Shown: piece after piece, positions 51,631-60,455 of the stretch
Layout: each line of letters opens with the position of its first letter
Numbering within the stretch: position 1 is the first letter of the stretch
Source of the DNA: Paenibacillus nanensis
Lineage (GTDB): Bacteria > Bacillota > Bacilli > Paenibacillales > Paenibacillaceae
Direction of reading: 5' to 3'
NCBI RefSeq assembly: GCF_003583765.1
Contig: NZ_QXQA01000001.1
Span: forward strand, 186,001-250,000
Length of the DNA: 64,000 nucleotides
Notes under the pieces: generated by a model
Told to the model about the DNA's origin: nothing
The model's input: the letters and a program-made list of their open reading frames with translations, nothing else
Databases searched by the model: none
Program-made: the position numbers and the translations under genes

Positions 51631-53509
51631 AGCGGCCAATCTGGTGCTTAAAGTGCTCTCGTCGCTTCGCTGGCTGTCGATCCCCCGTCCTTGGCTAATC
51701 GCGTACCTGCTCCTGATCGTTCTGCCGGCCGGCGTTTTTCTCTACGGTTATTACGAGCGGTCCGCTGTCATTTTGAAGAACGAAGTCGTTCGGACGATGC
51801 ATCAGGCGTTGAAGCAGGCGGGCAGCAACCTGTCCTACCGGCTTGAGCGTATCGAGGACATCAGCGACGCGGCCTTTATGAACGCGAATTTGCATTCCTA
51901 TCTGTCGGTCGGGCCGGACGATCAATCGATCGGCATTCAAATCCAGGTCATCGAGGACTTGCGGTTTCTGGTCGAGACCGTGCAATCCAATTCCGACGTA
52001 TTCCGGGTAAAGCTGTTTGTGGACAAAACAAAGCTGTATGCGGGAGAGCGCGTTAACTTCTTCTCGCTGGACAGCTTGATGGAAAGACCGTGGTTCGACG
52101 CGATTATCGAAGGAAACGGCGGTATCGTATGGACAGGCGTTTACGAGGAGACGTATTTGGGCAGCGGGGAGGAGATGATCCTATCCGCCGCACGCATGCT
52201 CCGGGATCCGAACCATTATGAGAAGGTGTCAGGCGTATTGATGATCGATATCAGACAGAATGTAGTCGCCGACATTTTATCCGAGCTTCAGTTCGCGCCA
52301 GGCACGATGGTCTATCTCGTCGCGGAGAACGGGCAGATCGTCTACCACCCCGATTCGACGTTGATCGGAACGAGCGTTCATCCTTCTATCGCGGAGCTTC
52401 TCGGCGAAGGGCCGGAAGGAACGATGTCGCTGAGACTTGACGACGAGGTGAACGACGTTATGTATACGACGCTCGGCACCGCGGGCTGGAAGCTGGTGGC
52501 GCAAGGAACGGAAACTCAGCTGTCTCCGGCGACGGTTAAGCTGACCAAACGTTCGGAGTGGCGGTCGCTTGTCGAATATATCGCGTTGTTCCTCATTCTG
52601 CCGTTCGTACTGCTCGCGATTATCGTCCGAGGGATGAACCGCAGGGTCAATCGCGTCATTACCGCCATTCGCAAGGAAGGCAAAGAGGGTAAGGACGGTA
52701 TCGACGGTTTGAACGATCTTCCCGCCATGAACGGCGATTTCCATATGCTCGAGCGCAGCGTCGACCATCTGATCGTAAGGGTTCGGACGCTGGTCGAAGA
52801 AAACTATACCTCGGAGATCCGTGAACGCGAAGCCCAGCTGCAGGCGCTGCAGGCGCAAATTAACCCGCATTTTCTGTATAACACGCTGGACACCATCAAT
52901 TGGATCGCGATCGGCAAAGGCGCGACCGACATCAGTCAGATGATTGACAGTCTGGCTAAGTATTTCCGCCTCAGCTTGAACAAAGGCAGGAGTATCGTTA
53001 GCGCCGCGGACGAGCTGCGGCTGGCGGAGGTATATCTTGAAATTCAACAGAGCCGCTTCTCCGGGACGTTCGACTTTGAAATTCAAGCGCAGCAGGAGCT
53101 TTCCGTCTACCGGATGCCGAAGCTGATTCTGCAGCCTATCGTCGAGAATGCGCTGCTGCACGGCATCCGTAAAGAAAAGGGACGCCGCGGCCTTATCCGC
53201 ATCACCGCGAGGGAGGAGAATGGCGATCTGATCTTCTCGATTTCCGACAACGGCATTGGGATGAACGAAGAGCTGGCTCGCCGGCTGCTGACGGAAGCGC
53301 GTTCCGGGAACGAGCACTCTTCCTCCGGCGGGGGAAGCTCCTACGGCTTGTTCAACGTCAACGAGCGTATTAAATTATACGCTGGAGACGGTTATGGGCT
53401 TAGTGTCTCCTCCGAGCCGGGGGCGGGAACGGAGGTAACTGTTCGCCTTAAAGCGGAAAGGGAGGAACAGTTCAAATCCGGCGTTGCGTCTAAGCCCCAT
53501 AGCCTTTAA
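51623..53509 (+). CDS. YesM-type sensor histidine kinase
   Basis: This 628-residue kinase has membrane segments at about 22-40 and 313-333 around a Cache-type extracellular sensor. A HAMP linker follows, then the LytS/YesM-type H-box QINPHFLYNTLDTINW with His416, and a HATPase domain (LQPIVENALLHGIR; SDNGIGM; SSYGLFNVNERI). It presumably senses an extracellular sugar signal and phosphorylates the regulator before it. Its last 20 bases overlap the 3' end of the opposing coiled-coil gene. Confidence 0.92.
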   Translation: MHKAANLVLKVLSSLRWLSIPRPWLIAYLLLIVLPAGVFLYGYYERSAVILKNEVVRTMHQALKQAGSNLSYRLERIEDISDAAFMNANLHSYLSVGPDDQSIGIQIQVIEDLRFLVETVQSNSDVFRVKLFVDKTKLYAGERVNFFSLDSLMERPWFDAIIEGNGGIVWTGVYEETYLGSGEEMILSAARMLRDPNHYEKVSGVLMIDIRQNVVADILSELQFAPGTMVYLVAENGQIVYHPDSTLIGTSVHPSIAELLGEGPEGTMSLRLDDEVNDVMYTTLGTAGWKLVAQGTETQLSPATVKLTKRSEWRSLVEYIALFLILPFVLLAIIVRGMNRRVNRVITAIRKEGKEGKDGIDGLNDLPAMNGDFHMLERSVDHLIVRVRTLVEENYTSEIREREAQLQALQAQINPHFLYNTLDTINWIAIGKGATDISQMIDSLAKYFRLSLNKGRSIVSAADELRLAEVYLEIQQSRFSGTFDFEIQAQQELSVYRMPKLILQPIVENALLHGIRKEKGRRGLIRITAREENGDLIFSISDNGIGMNEELARRLLTEARSGNEHSSSGGGSSYGLFNVNERIKLYAGDGYGLSVSSEPGAGTEVTVRLKAEREEQFKSGVASKPHSL

Positions 53510-54317
53510 GCGTGGCATCCGCTTTGGCAATGACAGCGGCGATCTGCTCTTCGAGAGAATGGATGTTGGTTTTTTGAACCAGAATTTGCTTCTGGTAGCC
53601 TAACAGGCTGGTCAGCGACTTCGCGGAGCCTTTCGCATCGCCTTTCCGAACAAGCTTAACAAACGTGTCCGCTTCGGCTGAAAATCGTTTTTTCGTATGG
53701 CTCGCCGAGCTTTTGGCGGCTTTAATCCGGGATTCCGTCTTGTCGTTCCCGCCAAGCATGTCCCGGACGGCTTTCATTTTGGCTGAGGCGTCTGACTTGG
53801 CCTTTTTCAGTTTTTTTTCCTTGGCGTCAATCTCTTTATTTGCCGCCTGCACGGCAATTTTGGTTGCCGTAACCTGCGCATTCGCGAAAGCGATTAAGTC
53901 CTTGTTTTTGGACGCTTTGGCCAAGCTAAGCTGCGATTTCTGGGAATCGTAAAGCTCGAAGAGCGGCTCATATTGCTTCTCTGTTTTTTCGATGTCGGCC
54001 TCCAAGGCGCTAAGCTTGGCGTTGTCGATGTTCTTGATCCGTTTGCGCAGCGAAGCTTCGTTCTCCTCGTTCTTATAGTGGAGATTACTGATCCGGCTAT
54101 CCCAATCGATCTCCTGCTGCTGGAGCTTCTGCAGCTCGGCGTAATATTTCGTCAGGGCGGCCCCTACCCCTGCGGGCGCTTCGGCTGTCATCTTGTCGAA
54201 CGCCTTCTGGGCAGTAACGCTCAACGTGAACGGAGCTGCATATCCGGCGGCGGCGGCGCAGGCGAACACGGCGATCATGAGCATCCCTGCGACAACGAAC
54301 TTCGATTTGCGAACCAT
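53490..54317 (-). CDS. Secreted coiled-coil protein
   Basis: The 275-residue precursor has a signal peptide (MVRKSKFVVAGMLMIAVFACAAAAGYAA). Beyond it the protein is almost entirely Lys/Ala/Glu-rich helix with heptad-like spacing, so a long extracellular coiled coil is likely. There is no enzymatic motif and no LPxTG anchor. ATG 54317 lies 8 bases after AAGGAGG. A strong hairpin with a U run precedes the ribosome site in the leader, so expression may be attenuated. Confidence 0.75.
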   Translation of the reverse strand: MVRKSKFVVAGMLMIAVFACAAAAGYAAPFTLSVTAQKAFDKMTAEAPAGVGAALTKYYAELQKLQQQEIDWDSRISNLHYKNEENEASLRKRIKNIDNAKLSALEADIEKTEKQYEPLFELYDSQKSQLSLAKASKNKDLIAFANAQVTATKIAVQAANKEIDAKEKKLKKAKSDASAKMKAVRDMLGGNDKTESRIKAAKSSASHTKKRFSAEADTFVKLVRKGDAKGSAKSLTSLLGYQKQILVQKTNIHSLEEQIAAVIAKADATLKGYGA

Positions 54318-54356
54318 TTGAACGACCTCCTTAAAATAGAGCGAAGGACGGATAAC

Positions 54357-54408
54357 GCAAAAAAGCACCCGCAAGGCAGACGATAATCGTCTTGCCCTGC
54401 GGGTGCTT
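54357..54408 (-). terminator. Leader hairpin/attenuator before the coiled-coil gene
   Basis: On the minus strand GCACCCGCA pairs with TGCGGGTGC, with an inner stem (GGCAAGACGAT with ATCGTCTGCC), followed by TTTTTT. It lies about 40 bases before the start codon. It may terminate transcripts from the AraC remnant region or act as a regulated leader. Confidence 0.75.
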
Positions 54409-54479
54409 CCCGCTGATCCGAACATTCGTTTCCATTACTATACATCAGCCAAGGGGAAGGAGTCAACGGGGGGAGGATA

Positions 54480-54672
54480 AGGATTTGTAGGTCCTCATGA
54501 ATCCCTTTGTCTAGAGACTCCGCGGCGTTCTGCAGCCGGTAGAGCTGAATTACCCATTTGGGACTTACCCCAACATGGCTGAACAGACGCTGCAGCTTTC
54601 GCGGATGACTGCCGAATAATCGGACAAGCTCTGAAACCGGGAGAACGCTCAATCTCGGCTGGTAACGATACT
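54480..54672 (-). pseudogene. AraC-family regulator remnant
   Basis: The minus-strand frame reads VSELVRLFGSHPRKLQRLF, then HVGVSPKWVIQLYRLQNAAE. This matches the second half of the helix-turn-helix region of AraC-family regulators (typically RTLQRLFxxYVGVSPKWVIRRYRL). An in-frame stop lies about 15 codons upstream, no ribosome site is visible, and the conserved C-terminal helix (GYFDQAHFxRDF) is missing. This is a fragment of a decayed gene. Confidence 0.65.
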
Positions 54673-54731
54673 AGCCCTATGCCTATCAATCTCTTATACT
54701 TATATAAAAAGAGAAGGATAGGAGTGTCGCC

Positions 54732-55520
54732 ATGAGCTACAAAATCGTGTTTTTCGATATTGACGGAACGCTGGTGAACGAAGAGAAGGAAATTCCGGCG
54801 GATACCGTCGCCGCGATTCGGGAATTGAAAGAGAGGGGCGTCGAGCCTGTAATCGCTACGGGCCGGGCGCCTTATTTCATTAAACCGCTGGCTGAGCGGC
54901 TAGGCATTGAGTCGTTTGTTTGCCTTAACGGCGGTTATGTCGTTTACAAGGGCGAGCCGCTTTATAAGCATACGATTGAAAAAAACGCCTTGGAGAAGCT
55001 GGTTGCCCTTGCGGCCCGGCACGGCCATGGCTTAGTATTCGAAGGCGAGCATACCTTCTGCGCGGACCGCGAAGAGCATCCTTTTATAACAGAATCGGTA
55101 TTATCGCTGAAGGTGGAGCTCCCGGCCTACAACCCTGATTTTTGGAGAACGGCTGACATCTTCCAGGTGTTCCTGCACTGCGAAAGCAAAGATGAACCGC
55201 TCTATGAAGCGTTGAAAACGGACTTTACGCTGATCCGCTGGCATCCTTACGCGATGGATGTGCTGCCTGCCGGCGGCTCGAAAGCGAGGGGGATTGCAGC
55301 TATGCTCGAGAAGCTGGGGTATACCGCTTCCGATGCCGTTGCTTTCGGGGACGGGCTGAACGATAAAGAAATGCTCGCGTACGTCGGCTTTGGCGTCGCA
55401 ATGGGCAACTCGAACCCGGAGCTGCTTCCTTATGCCGATTTCGTCACGACGCATGTAGACGAGCAAGGCATTCGCAACGGATTGATCGAAGCGGGCCTGC
55501 TTCCCGTCTATTCGGCTTAG
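54732..55520 (+). CDS. Cof-type HAD phosphatase
   Basis: This 262-residue protein has HAD motif I FFDIDGTLVNEE (nucleophile Asp9 and acid/base Asp11), motif II in VIATGRAPY, a Cof-type cap and motifs III/IV SKARGIAAM and GDGLNDKEMLAYVG. Proteins of this family dephosphorylate sugar phosphates, flavin precursors or pyridoxal phosphate; the substrate is not evident. ATG 54732 follows AGGAG. Confidence 0.9.
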   Translation: MSYKIVFFDIDGTLVNEEKEIPADTVAAIRELKERGVEPVIATGRAPYFIKPLAERLGIESFVCLNGGYVVYKGEPLYKHTIEKNALEKLVALAARHGHGLVFEGEHTFCADREEHPFITESVLSLKVELPAYNPDFWRTADIFQVFLHCESKDEPLYEALKTDFTLIRWHPYAMDVLPAGGSKARGIAAMLEKLGYTASDAVAFGDGLNDKEMLAYVGFGVAMGNSNPELLPYADFVTTHVDEQGIRNGLIEAGLLPVYSA

Positions 55521-55590
55521 CGGCCTGCACCAATCGGCGCTTACCCACGTACAATAACCCAATGACATCAAGACGTTTGGGGGAAAGCAC

Positions 55591-56355
55591 GTGATTGTAA
55601 TCGCGAATGGCAGCCCTGTGCAGATTTCGCCAGGCATGCTGACGGAGCTGGAGAGGAAAACATTACGGAGGAAGATGAACAGTCCCGTTACGTATTGGTA
55701 TCCCGACCTTGACGCGCTTGTTTTTGAGCTGAAACTGCGCACGAATATTGTGCAGGCGGCGAGAGCGTTATACTCGAGCGGGGTCCGTTTCGCAACCTTT
55801 AGCAGATCCCGGGCCAACCCGCAGTTCTGGATTCGTACGCCTGACGGCGGATTTCTGCTTCGTCCGGGCGTTCCGCCCGCCGTGGCGGTAAGCGATATTT
55901 TCAACCAGGGTCAAATGTACGCATTCGAATGTGCGGGGGCTATTATTATTATGCTGTATAAAGCCGTGCTGGAGTCAATCGGCGAGGCGGCGTTCAACCG
56001 GCACTTTCAGGGGCTATTCCTAAGAGACTGGCAGACGGATAGGGATCTTCAATTAACAACGAGCCATAACTTGAACGAAGTATATGCGGGCGACGTGCTG
56101 TATTTCCGCAATCCGGACCATCATCCGTCCACGCCGGAGTGGCAAGGGGAAAATGTCATCATGCTCGATGACAATCTTTATTTCGGGCACGGTATCGGAA
56201 TCGGCACGGCGGGCGACATCATCAGGCAGCTTAACCGGGCGAGAAGGCCCTTCAGCTTTGTGTCGGCCTATCTGGATGATTTGGTGCTGCGGCCGAACTT
56301 CGAGGCGGTGCGCATGCTGATGTACCGCATGGCCCCGTTAAGACCTGTTGTTTAA
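55591..56355 (+). CDS. tgl: Protein-glutamine gamma-glutamyltransferase (spore-coat transglutaminase)
   Basis: The 254-residue protein aligns along its length with Bacillus Tgl. Shared elements include LVFELKLRTNIVQAARAL, RFATF, YAFECAGAIIIM with catalytic Cys114 (Cys116 in B. subtilis), DVLYFRNPDHHP and GENVIMLDDNLYFGHGIGI. Tgl forms epsilon-(gamma-glutamyl)lysine cross-links between spore-coat proteins late in sporulation. GTG 55591 has GGGGGAAA upstream. It is monocistronic, with a terminator. Confidence 0.93.
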   Translation: MIVIANGSPVQISPGMLTELERKTLRRKMNSPVTYWYPDLDALVFELKLRTNIVQAARALYSSGVRFATFSRSRANPQFWIRTPDGGFLLRPGVPPAVAVSDIFNQGQMYAFECAGAIIIMLYKAVLESIGEAAFNRHFQGLFLRDWQTDRDLQLTTSHNLNEVYAGDVLYFRNPDHHPSTPEWQGENVIMLDDNLYFGHGIGIGTAGDIIRQLNRARRPFSFVSAYLDDLVLRPNFEAVRMLMYRMAPLRPVV

Positions 56356-56375
56356 AGACGTACGGATATGATGAT

Positions 56376-56425
56376 AAAAAAAGCGGTCTTCGTCTGAAAG
56401 CTGTCGGACGGAGGCCGCTTTATTC
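56376..56425 (+). terminator. Terminator of tgl
   Basis: AAAGCGGTCTTCGTC pairs with GACGGAGGCCGCTTT (one wobble) and is followed by ATTCTTT. Confidence 0.85.
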
Positions 56426-56468
56426 TTTACAGAGAATACCATTGTCTGATAGAATGAACGTGTTTTTA

Positions 56469-56503
56469 TTGTTAACCTTTTACTTCTTAATTTAAGTTAA
56501 CAA
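56469..56503. promoter_or_regulatory. BirA-type biotin operator upstream of bioB
   Basis: TTGTTAAC (56469-56476) and GTTAACAA (56496-56503) form a perfect inverted repeat, extended by a further A/T. This is the half-site pair bound by biotinyl-AMP-loaded BirA. The spacer here is 19 bases, longer than the 15 or so I recall for B. subtilis. A TTGTCT-17-TTTATT promoter ends just before the first half-site, so binding would block transcription. Confidence 0.8.
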
Positions 56504-56528
56504 TTCATACGAATAGGGGAGTGAAGCG

Positions 56529-57527
56529 TTGGATTTGACACTTCAAGCAGTCGAATGGAAAGCGCTGGCGCGCAAAGCATTGAACGGCGACCAGCTGACG
56601 CCCGAGGAAGGACTGGCTGTGCTTGAGGCGCCTGATGACGAAGTGCTGCCGCTGATGCACGCCGCCTTTGAGGTGCGGAAGCGTTATTATGGCAAAAAAG
56701 TAAAGCTGAATATGATCATCAATGCAAAGAGCGGCCTCTGTCCGGAAGACTGCGGATATTGCTCGCAGTCGATTGTCTCGACGGCTCCGGTGAGCAAATA
56801 TACGCTTCTCGACAAGGAGTCGCTGCTCGCGGGCGCCCGCGAAGCGATGGAGCGCAAAGCCGGTACGTATTGCATTGTAGCTGCGGGAAAAGGACCGACG
56901 GATAAGGAGCTTCAGCAAGTGGCGGAGGCCGTTCGGGAGATTCGGGCGACTATGCCGCTCAAAATATGCGCCTGCCTTGGCATTTTGAAGGACGGACAAG
57001 CGGAGAAGCTCGCCGAAGCGGGCGTGCATCGTTACAATCACAACCTGAATACAAGCAGGGAGAACTACCCGTCCATTACGACGACGCATACCTACGATCA
57101 GAGGGTAGAGACCGTGCAGAGAAGCAGAGCGGCCGGCATGTCGCCTTGCTCCGGCATCATTATCGGCATGGGAGAGACCGATCGGGAGATTGTGGAGATG
57201 GCCTATGCGCTGCGCGAGCTCGACGCGGATTCGGTTCCGATTAACTTCCTGACTCCCATACCCGGAACGCCGCTTGGCGGTTCGGCCCGAACGCCGGCGA
57301 TGAAGGCGCTCAAGGTGCTCGCGCTCTTCCGGTTCATCTGCCCGGCCAAAGAAATCCGCGTCTCCGGCGGACGCGAAGCGAGTCTTCGTTCGCTGCAGCC
57401 GCTGTCGCTTTACGCGGCCAACTCGATATTCGTCGGCGATTATTTGACGACGCCGGGACAAGAGGCGGCGTACGATCATCAAATGATTGAAGACCTGGGG
57501 TTCGAGATTGAGGCGTGCGCGCTTTAA
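56529..57527 (+). CDS. bioB: Biotin synthase
   Basis: This 332-residue radical-SAM enzyme has the cluster motif LCPEDCGYCSQS (Cys71, Cys75, Cys78). It also has the BioB signatures KYTLLDKESLLAGA, NHNLNTSRENYP, TPIPGTPL and the C-terminal SIFVGDYLTTPGQ. It inserts sulfur into dethiobiotin as the last step of biotin synthesis. TTG 56529 follows AGGGGAG. The gene stands alone, without bioADFW nearby, behind a BirA-type operator, so it responds to biotin supply. Confidence 0.95.
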   Translation: MDLTLQAVEWKALARKALNGDQLTPEEGLAVLEAPDDEVLPLMHAAFEVRKRYYGKKVKLNMIINAKSGLCPEDCGYCSQSIVSTAPVSKYTLLDKESLLAGAREAMERKAGTYCIVAAGKGPTDKELQQVAEAVREIRATMPLKICACLGILKDGQAEKLAEAGVHRYNHNLNTSRENYPSITTTHTYDQRVETVQRSRAAGMSPCSGIIIGMGETDREIVEMAYALRELDADSVPINFLTPIPGTPLGGSARTPAMKALKVLALFRFICPAKEIRVSGGREASLRSLQPLSLYAANSIFVGDYLTTPGQEAAYDHQMIEDLGFEIEACAL

Positions 57528-57544
57528 AAAGAGTGTCCTCGATA

Positions 57545-57601
57545 TGAAAAAAGCTCCCCTCAGCATACAGGCTTGATGCGTGCCTGTCAGCTAGGGGAGC
57601 A
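57545..57601. terminator. Hairpin between bioB and the cyclophilin gene
   Basis: GCTCCCCT.AGC pairs with GCT.AGGGGAGC, with an inner ACAGGC/GCCTGT stem. The six T residues lie on the minus-strand side, so it mainly terminates the cyclophilin gene. Confidence 0.75.
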
Positions 57602-57623
57602 CATTGCGGTCATATAGCGCGAG

Positions 57624-58367
57624 TTAAGGCGTCTTTTCCGGCTGCTCGAAGGTCATTCCTTTTTTATCGACGGTAACCTTCTTCATCGAGATCGGCTCAA
57701 GAGGCCGATCGCTGGCGTCACGCTCTTGGTTCACAATCACGTCAACGGCCTCGAGGCCTTCGGTGACGGCGCCGAACGCCGCGTATTGGGTATCCAGGTG
57801 AGGAGCGTCGGCTGCCATGATGAAGAACTGGGAGCCCGCGGAATCCGGATCATTCGAGCGTGCCATCGAAATGACGCCTTTCGTATGCTTCAGCTTATTC
57901 TCGAAGCCGTTGGCGCTGAACTCGCCCGGAATCGAGTAGCCGGGGCCGCCCATTCCGGTTCCCTCGGGGTCGCCGCCCTGGATCATAAAGCCCGGGATGA
58001 CGCGATGGAAAATTAGACCGTCATAGAAGCCTTGATCGATCAAAGAAATGAAGTTATTGACGGTGTTCGGCGCAACCTCCGGATAAAGCTCGACCTTAAT
58101 GACCTGGTCATTGCTCAGCTCGATGGTGACGAGAGGATGCTTGTCCGAACCAAGCAGCTCAGGCCCGTCCGCTTCCGCAGGCGAAGGCGATGGCGACGGA
58201 GACGGGGAAGGGGAGGGGGAGGCTGTGCTGCCGCCGCCTTGCTCTTGCCCCGCGCTTCCGCCGGAGCCCGGTTTGCCTTGATCGACGCCGCAAGCCGTCA
58301 TCATTGTGAGCACTAAGAATAGGAGCGCAAGCGCCCCGAAGGTTGATTTTGAACGAATTTTACGCAT
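57624..58367 (-). CDS. Cyclophilin-type peptidyl-prolyl isomerase, lipoprotein
   Basis: The 247-residue precursor has a lipoprotein signal with Cys26 (MTAC) and a Ser/Pro repeat linker (SPSPSPSPSP). The cyclophilin domain carries the active-site segment GLIFHRVIPGFMIQGGDP and later SQFFIMAADAPHLD. It should catalyse proline isomerisation on proteins outside the membrane. ATG 58367 has AGGAGG 10 bases upstream; an upstream ATG at 58448 would bury the signal peptide. Confidence 0.92.
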   Translation of the reverse strand: MRKIRSKSTFGALALLFLVLTMMTACGVDQGKPGSGGSAGQEQGGGSTASPSPSPSPSPSPSPAEADGPELLGSDKHPLVTIELSNDQVIKVELYPEVAPNTVNNFISLIDQGFYDGLIFHRVIPGFMIQGGDPEGTGMGGPGYSIPGEFSANGFENKLKHTKGVISMARSNDPDSAGSQFFIMAADAPHLDTQYAAFGAVTEGLEAVDVIVNQERDASDRPLEPISMKKVTVDKKGMTFEQPEKTP

Positions 58368-58475
58368 AGCAAAAAATCCTCCTGAGAAGTTCATGGTAAG
58401 CGGCGCTGCCTCGACGGGAGGCTGGACGCCTATGAAATATTTTACCATAACCGCCTCAGGAAAATCTAACCTGGC

Positions 58476-59459
58476 TTAGTCCAGAGTAGCGCCAATGCCG
58501 AGCTCCAAGCTTTTTCTGTAAAACCAGTCCGCAACCGCAACGTCAAATACAGCCATGCCCATGGGGCAGAACAGAACGGGATCCTTCACAGTATCGATGC
58601 GCTTCAGCGCGTCTCGGAGGACGACTTCTTCCAGTGTCATGACAGCATCCTGCTGCAGTCCCGATTCGCGATGGAGCAGCTCGATATCGGTGTTCTCCCG
58701 GCACACCTCCGTCCAATCGTCTACGATGACAGCCTTGATCCCTTGAATGGCCTCCAGCTTGAAGTCGCGAAGCGAAACATCAAGCAGCAGCGTTCCGGGA
58801 GACGGCGGGAGCCCAATGTATCTCTCTTGGCTGACTGTGCAATTGATAATGACGTTACATGCGGCATACAGCTCTTCCCAGCTGCTCGCGGCGACCGTCT
58901 GGATTGCCGAAGGCTCGTTTGCCGAAGGAGCCAGGCGAAAGTCCACGCCCCGGATATCGTAGACGTACAGCTTTTCGATACAATCGCCGAACCATTTGCT
59001 GCACATGTCGAAATGGAAGCGGCCGATCGGCCCCCAGCCGATAATGCCGATTCTATGAGCGCGCTCGGATGCGGGGCGGCTGCTCAGCCATTGCTTCAGC
59101 AGCAGCCCGCTGACTGCGGCGGTTCTCGCCCCGCTGACGGCGGGGCTGTTCAGCATAGCGGCCGGAACGCCGGTTGCGGCGTCATTCAAAATGGTGACGC
59201 TGTGAGCCCTGGGCAGTCCAGCTTCGATATTGCCCGGAAAGCTGGCGATCCACTTCAGCCCGGCCATCCGGATTTCGCCGCCGACATAAGCGGGCATCGC
59301 GATGATCCGATTGCGCGTATCGCCGTAACGCAGGTACGGCTTAAGCGGCTGCGCGCAGTCTCCATGCTCCATCGCTTCGAGAGCCCTCTGGATCACCGCC
59401 GCTAACGCCTCCCAATGAAAACCGATCTCCTGGATGTGACTGTCCCCCAAATAGCGCAA
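58476..59459 (-). CDS. sbnB: SbnB-like 2,3-diaminopropionate biosynthesis dehydrogenase
   Basis: This 327-residue member of the ornithine-cyclodeaminase family has the NAD-binding motif GIIGWGPIGRFH near residue 139. SbnB-type features include KWIASFPGN, LNDAATGVPAAML and the VDDWTEV segment. SbnB oxidatively hydrolyses N-(1-amino-1-carboxyl-2-ethyl)-glutamic acid to L-2,3-diaminopropionate and 2-oxoglutarate. TTG 59459 is 8 bases after GGAGAGGGG. It is the last gene of a three-gene unit and follows sbnA by 18 bases. Confidence 0.88.
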   Translation of the reverse strand: MRYLGDSHIQEIGFHWEALAAVIQRALEAMEHGDCAQPLKPYLRYGDTRNRIIAMPAYVGGEIRMAGLKWIASFPGNIEAGLPRAHSVTILNDAATGVPAAMLNSPAVSGARTAAVSGLLLKQWLSSRPASERAHRIGIIGWGPIGRFHFDMCSKWFGDCIEKLYVYDIRGVDFRLAPSANEPSAIQTVAASSWEELYAACNVIINCTVSQERYIGLPPSPGTLLLDVSLRDFKLEAIQGIKAVIVDDWTEVCRENTDIELLHRESGLQQDAVMTLEEVVLRDALKRIDTVKDPVLFCPMGMAVFDVAVADWFYRKSLELGIGATLD

Positions 59460-59477
59460 GCTTGCTTCCCCTCTCCG

Positions 59478-60455
59478 TTACCGTGTTCTGCCGAATTGCT
59501 CGATCATCCAATCATCATTAAACACCGTGTCCATATACCGTTCGCCTCGGTCATGAAGAATAACGACGCAGATTGAACCGTCTGGGATGCGGTCGAATAC
59601 GTTTTTCAATGCGGCAATCCCTGCGCCGGAAGAGGGGCCCGCGAGAATCGACTCGGAGGCGGCTAGCCGCCTGCAGCCGAGAGCCATCTCCTCGTCCGTC
59701 ACGTTCATCGCGATATCCATGAAACGGTTAGCCGCAAACGGCGGCACGATGCCTGCTCCAAGTCCCGGGAAACGCCGAGGCCCTTTTTCGCCGCCCAGAA
59801 TAACGCTGCCGGCCGCATCGACCGCTACGATTTTTGTGACAAGCCCGTGATCCCGGGCATATTTGGCGCACCCGAGCATCGTGCCGCATGTGCTGACGCC
59901 GCCGATCACATAGTCGACTTGATCAAGCGCGTCCGCAATTTCGGGCATCGTCCCTTCGTAGTGGGCCAAGTAGTTATGCTCGTTGCCGTATTGGTTCGGC
60001 CAGAAGCTGCCCGGAGTGGCATCCAGCAGCTGGCGGACGCGCTCCAGCCGGGCGGGAAGAAATTCGCCGGTCGCCGGATCCGGCGTTTCGACGCGTGAGA
60101 CGGCCGCGCCGTAAGCTTTCATGATGGCGATATTTTGCGAGGTTGTTTTAGGATCGATCACGCTGGTGAACGTCATGCCCAGGTAGGAGCAGATGGCCGA
60201 TAGGCTGATCGCCATATTGCCGGAGCTGGATTCAATGACGGCCGATCCTGGCCCGATTTTTCCCTCCTCCCAGGCGCGGCTGATCATGCGGAGCGCAGGG
60301 CGGTCCTTTGCGCTTCCGGTCGGATTCATCAGCTCCAGCTTCCCGTACACCCGGACGCCGCGGTCATTCGCAAACAGTGTCTGCAGGGGGACAAGCGGCG
60401 TTTTGCCGATTTGGCTTAACCAGCTGTTTTTTGAAATTATGCCAGGCTCTCTCAT
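59478..60455 (-). CDS. sbnA: SbnA-like 2,3-diaminopropionate biosynthesis synthase (PLP)
   Basis: The 325-residue cysteine-synthase-fold enzyme has PLP Lys50 in NPTGSAKDRPAL, the substrate loop ESSSGNMAISL and the phosphate-binding loop GGVSTCGTM. SbnA condenses O-phospho-L-serine with L-glutamate to form the SbnB substrate. It starts inside the stop codon of the upstream AMP-ligase gene (ATGA), so the two are translationally coupled. Confidence 0.9.
   Translation of the reverse strand: MREPGIISKNSWLSQIGKTPLVPLQTLFANDRGVRVYGKLELMNPTGSAKDRPALRMISRAWEEGKIGPGSAVIESSSGNMAISLSAICSYLGMTFTSVIDPKTTSQNIAIMKAYGAAVSRVETPDPATGEFLPARLERVRQLLDATPGSFWPNQYGNEHNYLAHYEGTMPEIADALDQVDYVIGGVSTCGTMLGCAKYARDHGLVTKIVAVDAAGSVILGGEKGPRRFPGLGAGIVPPFAANRFMDIAMNVTDEEMALGCRRLAASESILAGPSSGAGIAALKNVFDRIPDGSICVVILHDRGERYMDTVFNDDWMIEQFGRTR

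Noticed and set aside
52277..53317. A 346-codon minus-strand frame opposite the YesM-type kinase
   Set aside because: The kinase has complete H, N and G boxes; the antisense frame has no ribosome site or known motif.
56505..57566. A 353-codon minus-strand frame covering bioB
   Set aside because: BioB on the plus strand has all family motifs, and the opposite frame is Arg/His-rich in the manner of an antisense shadow.
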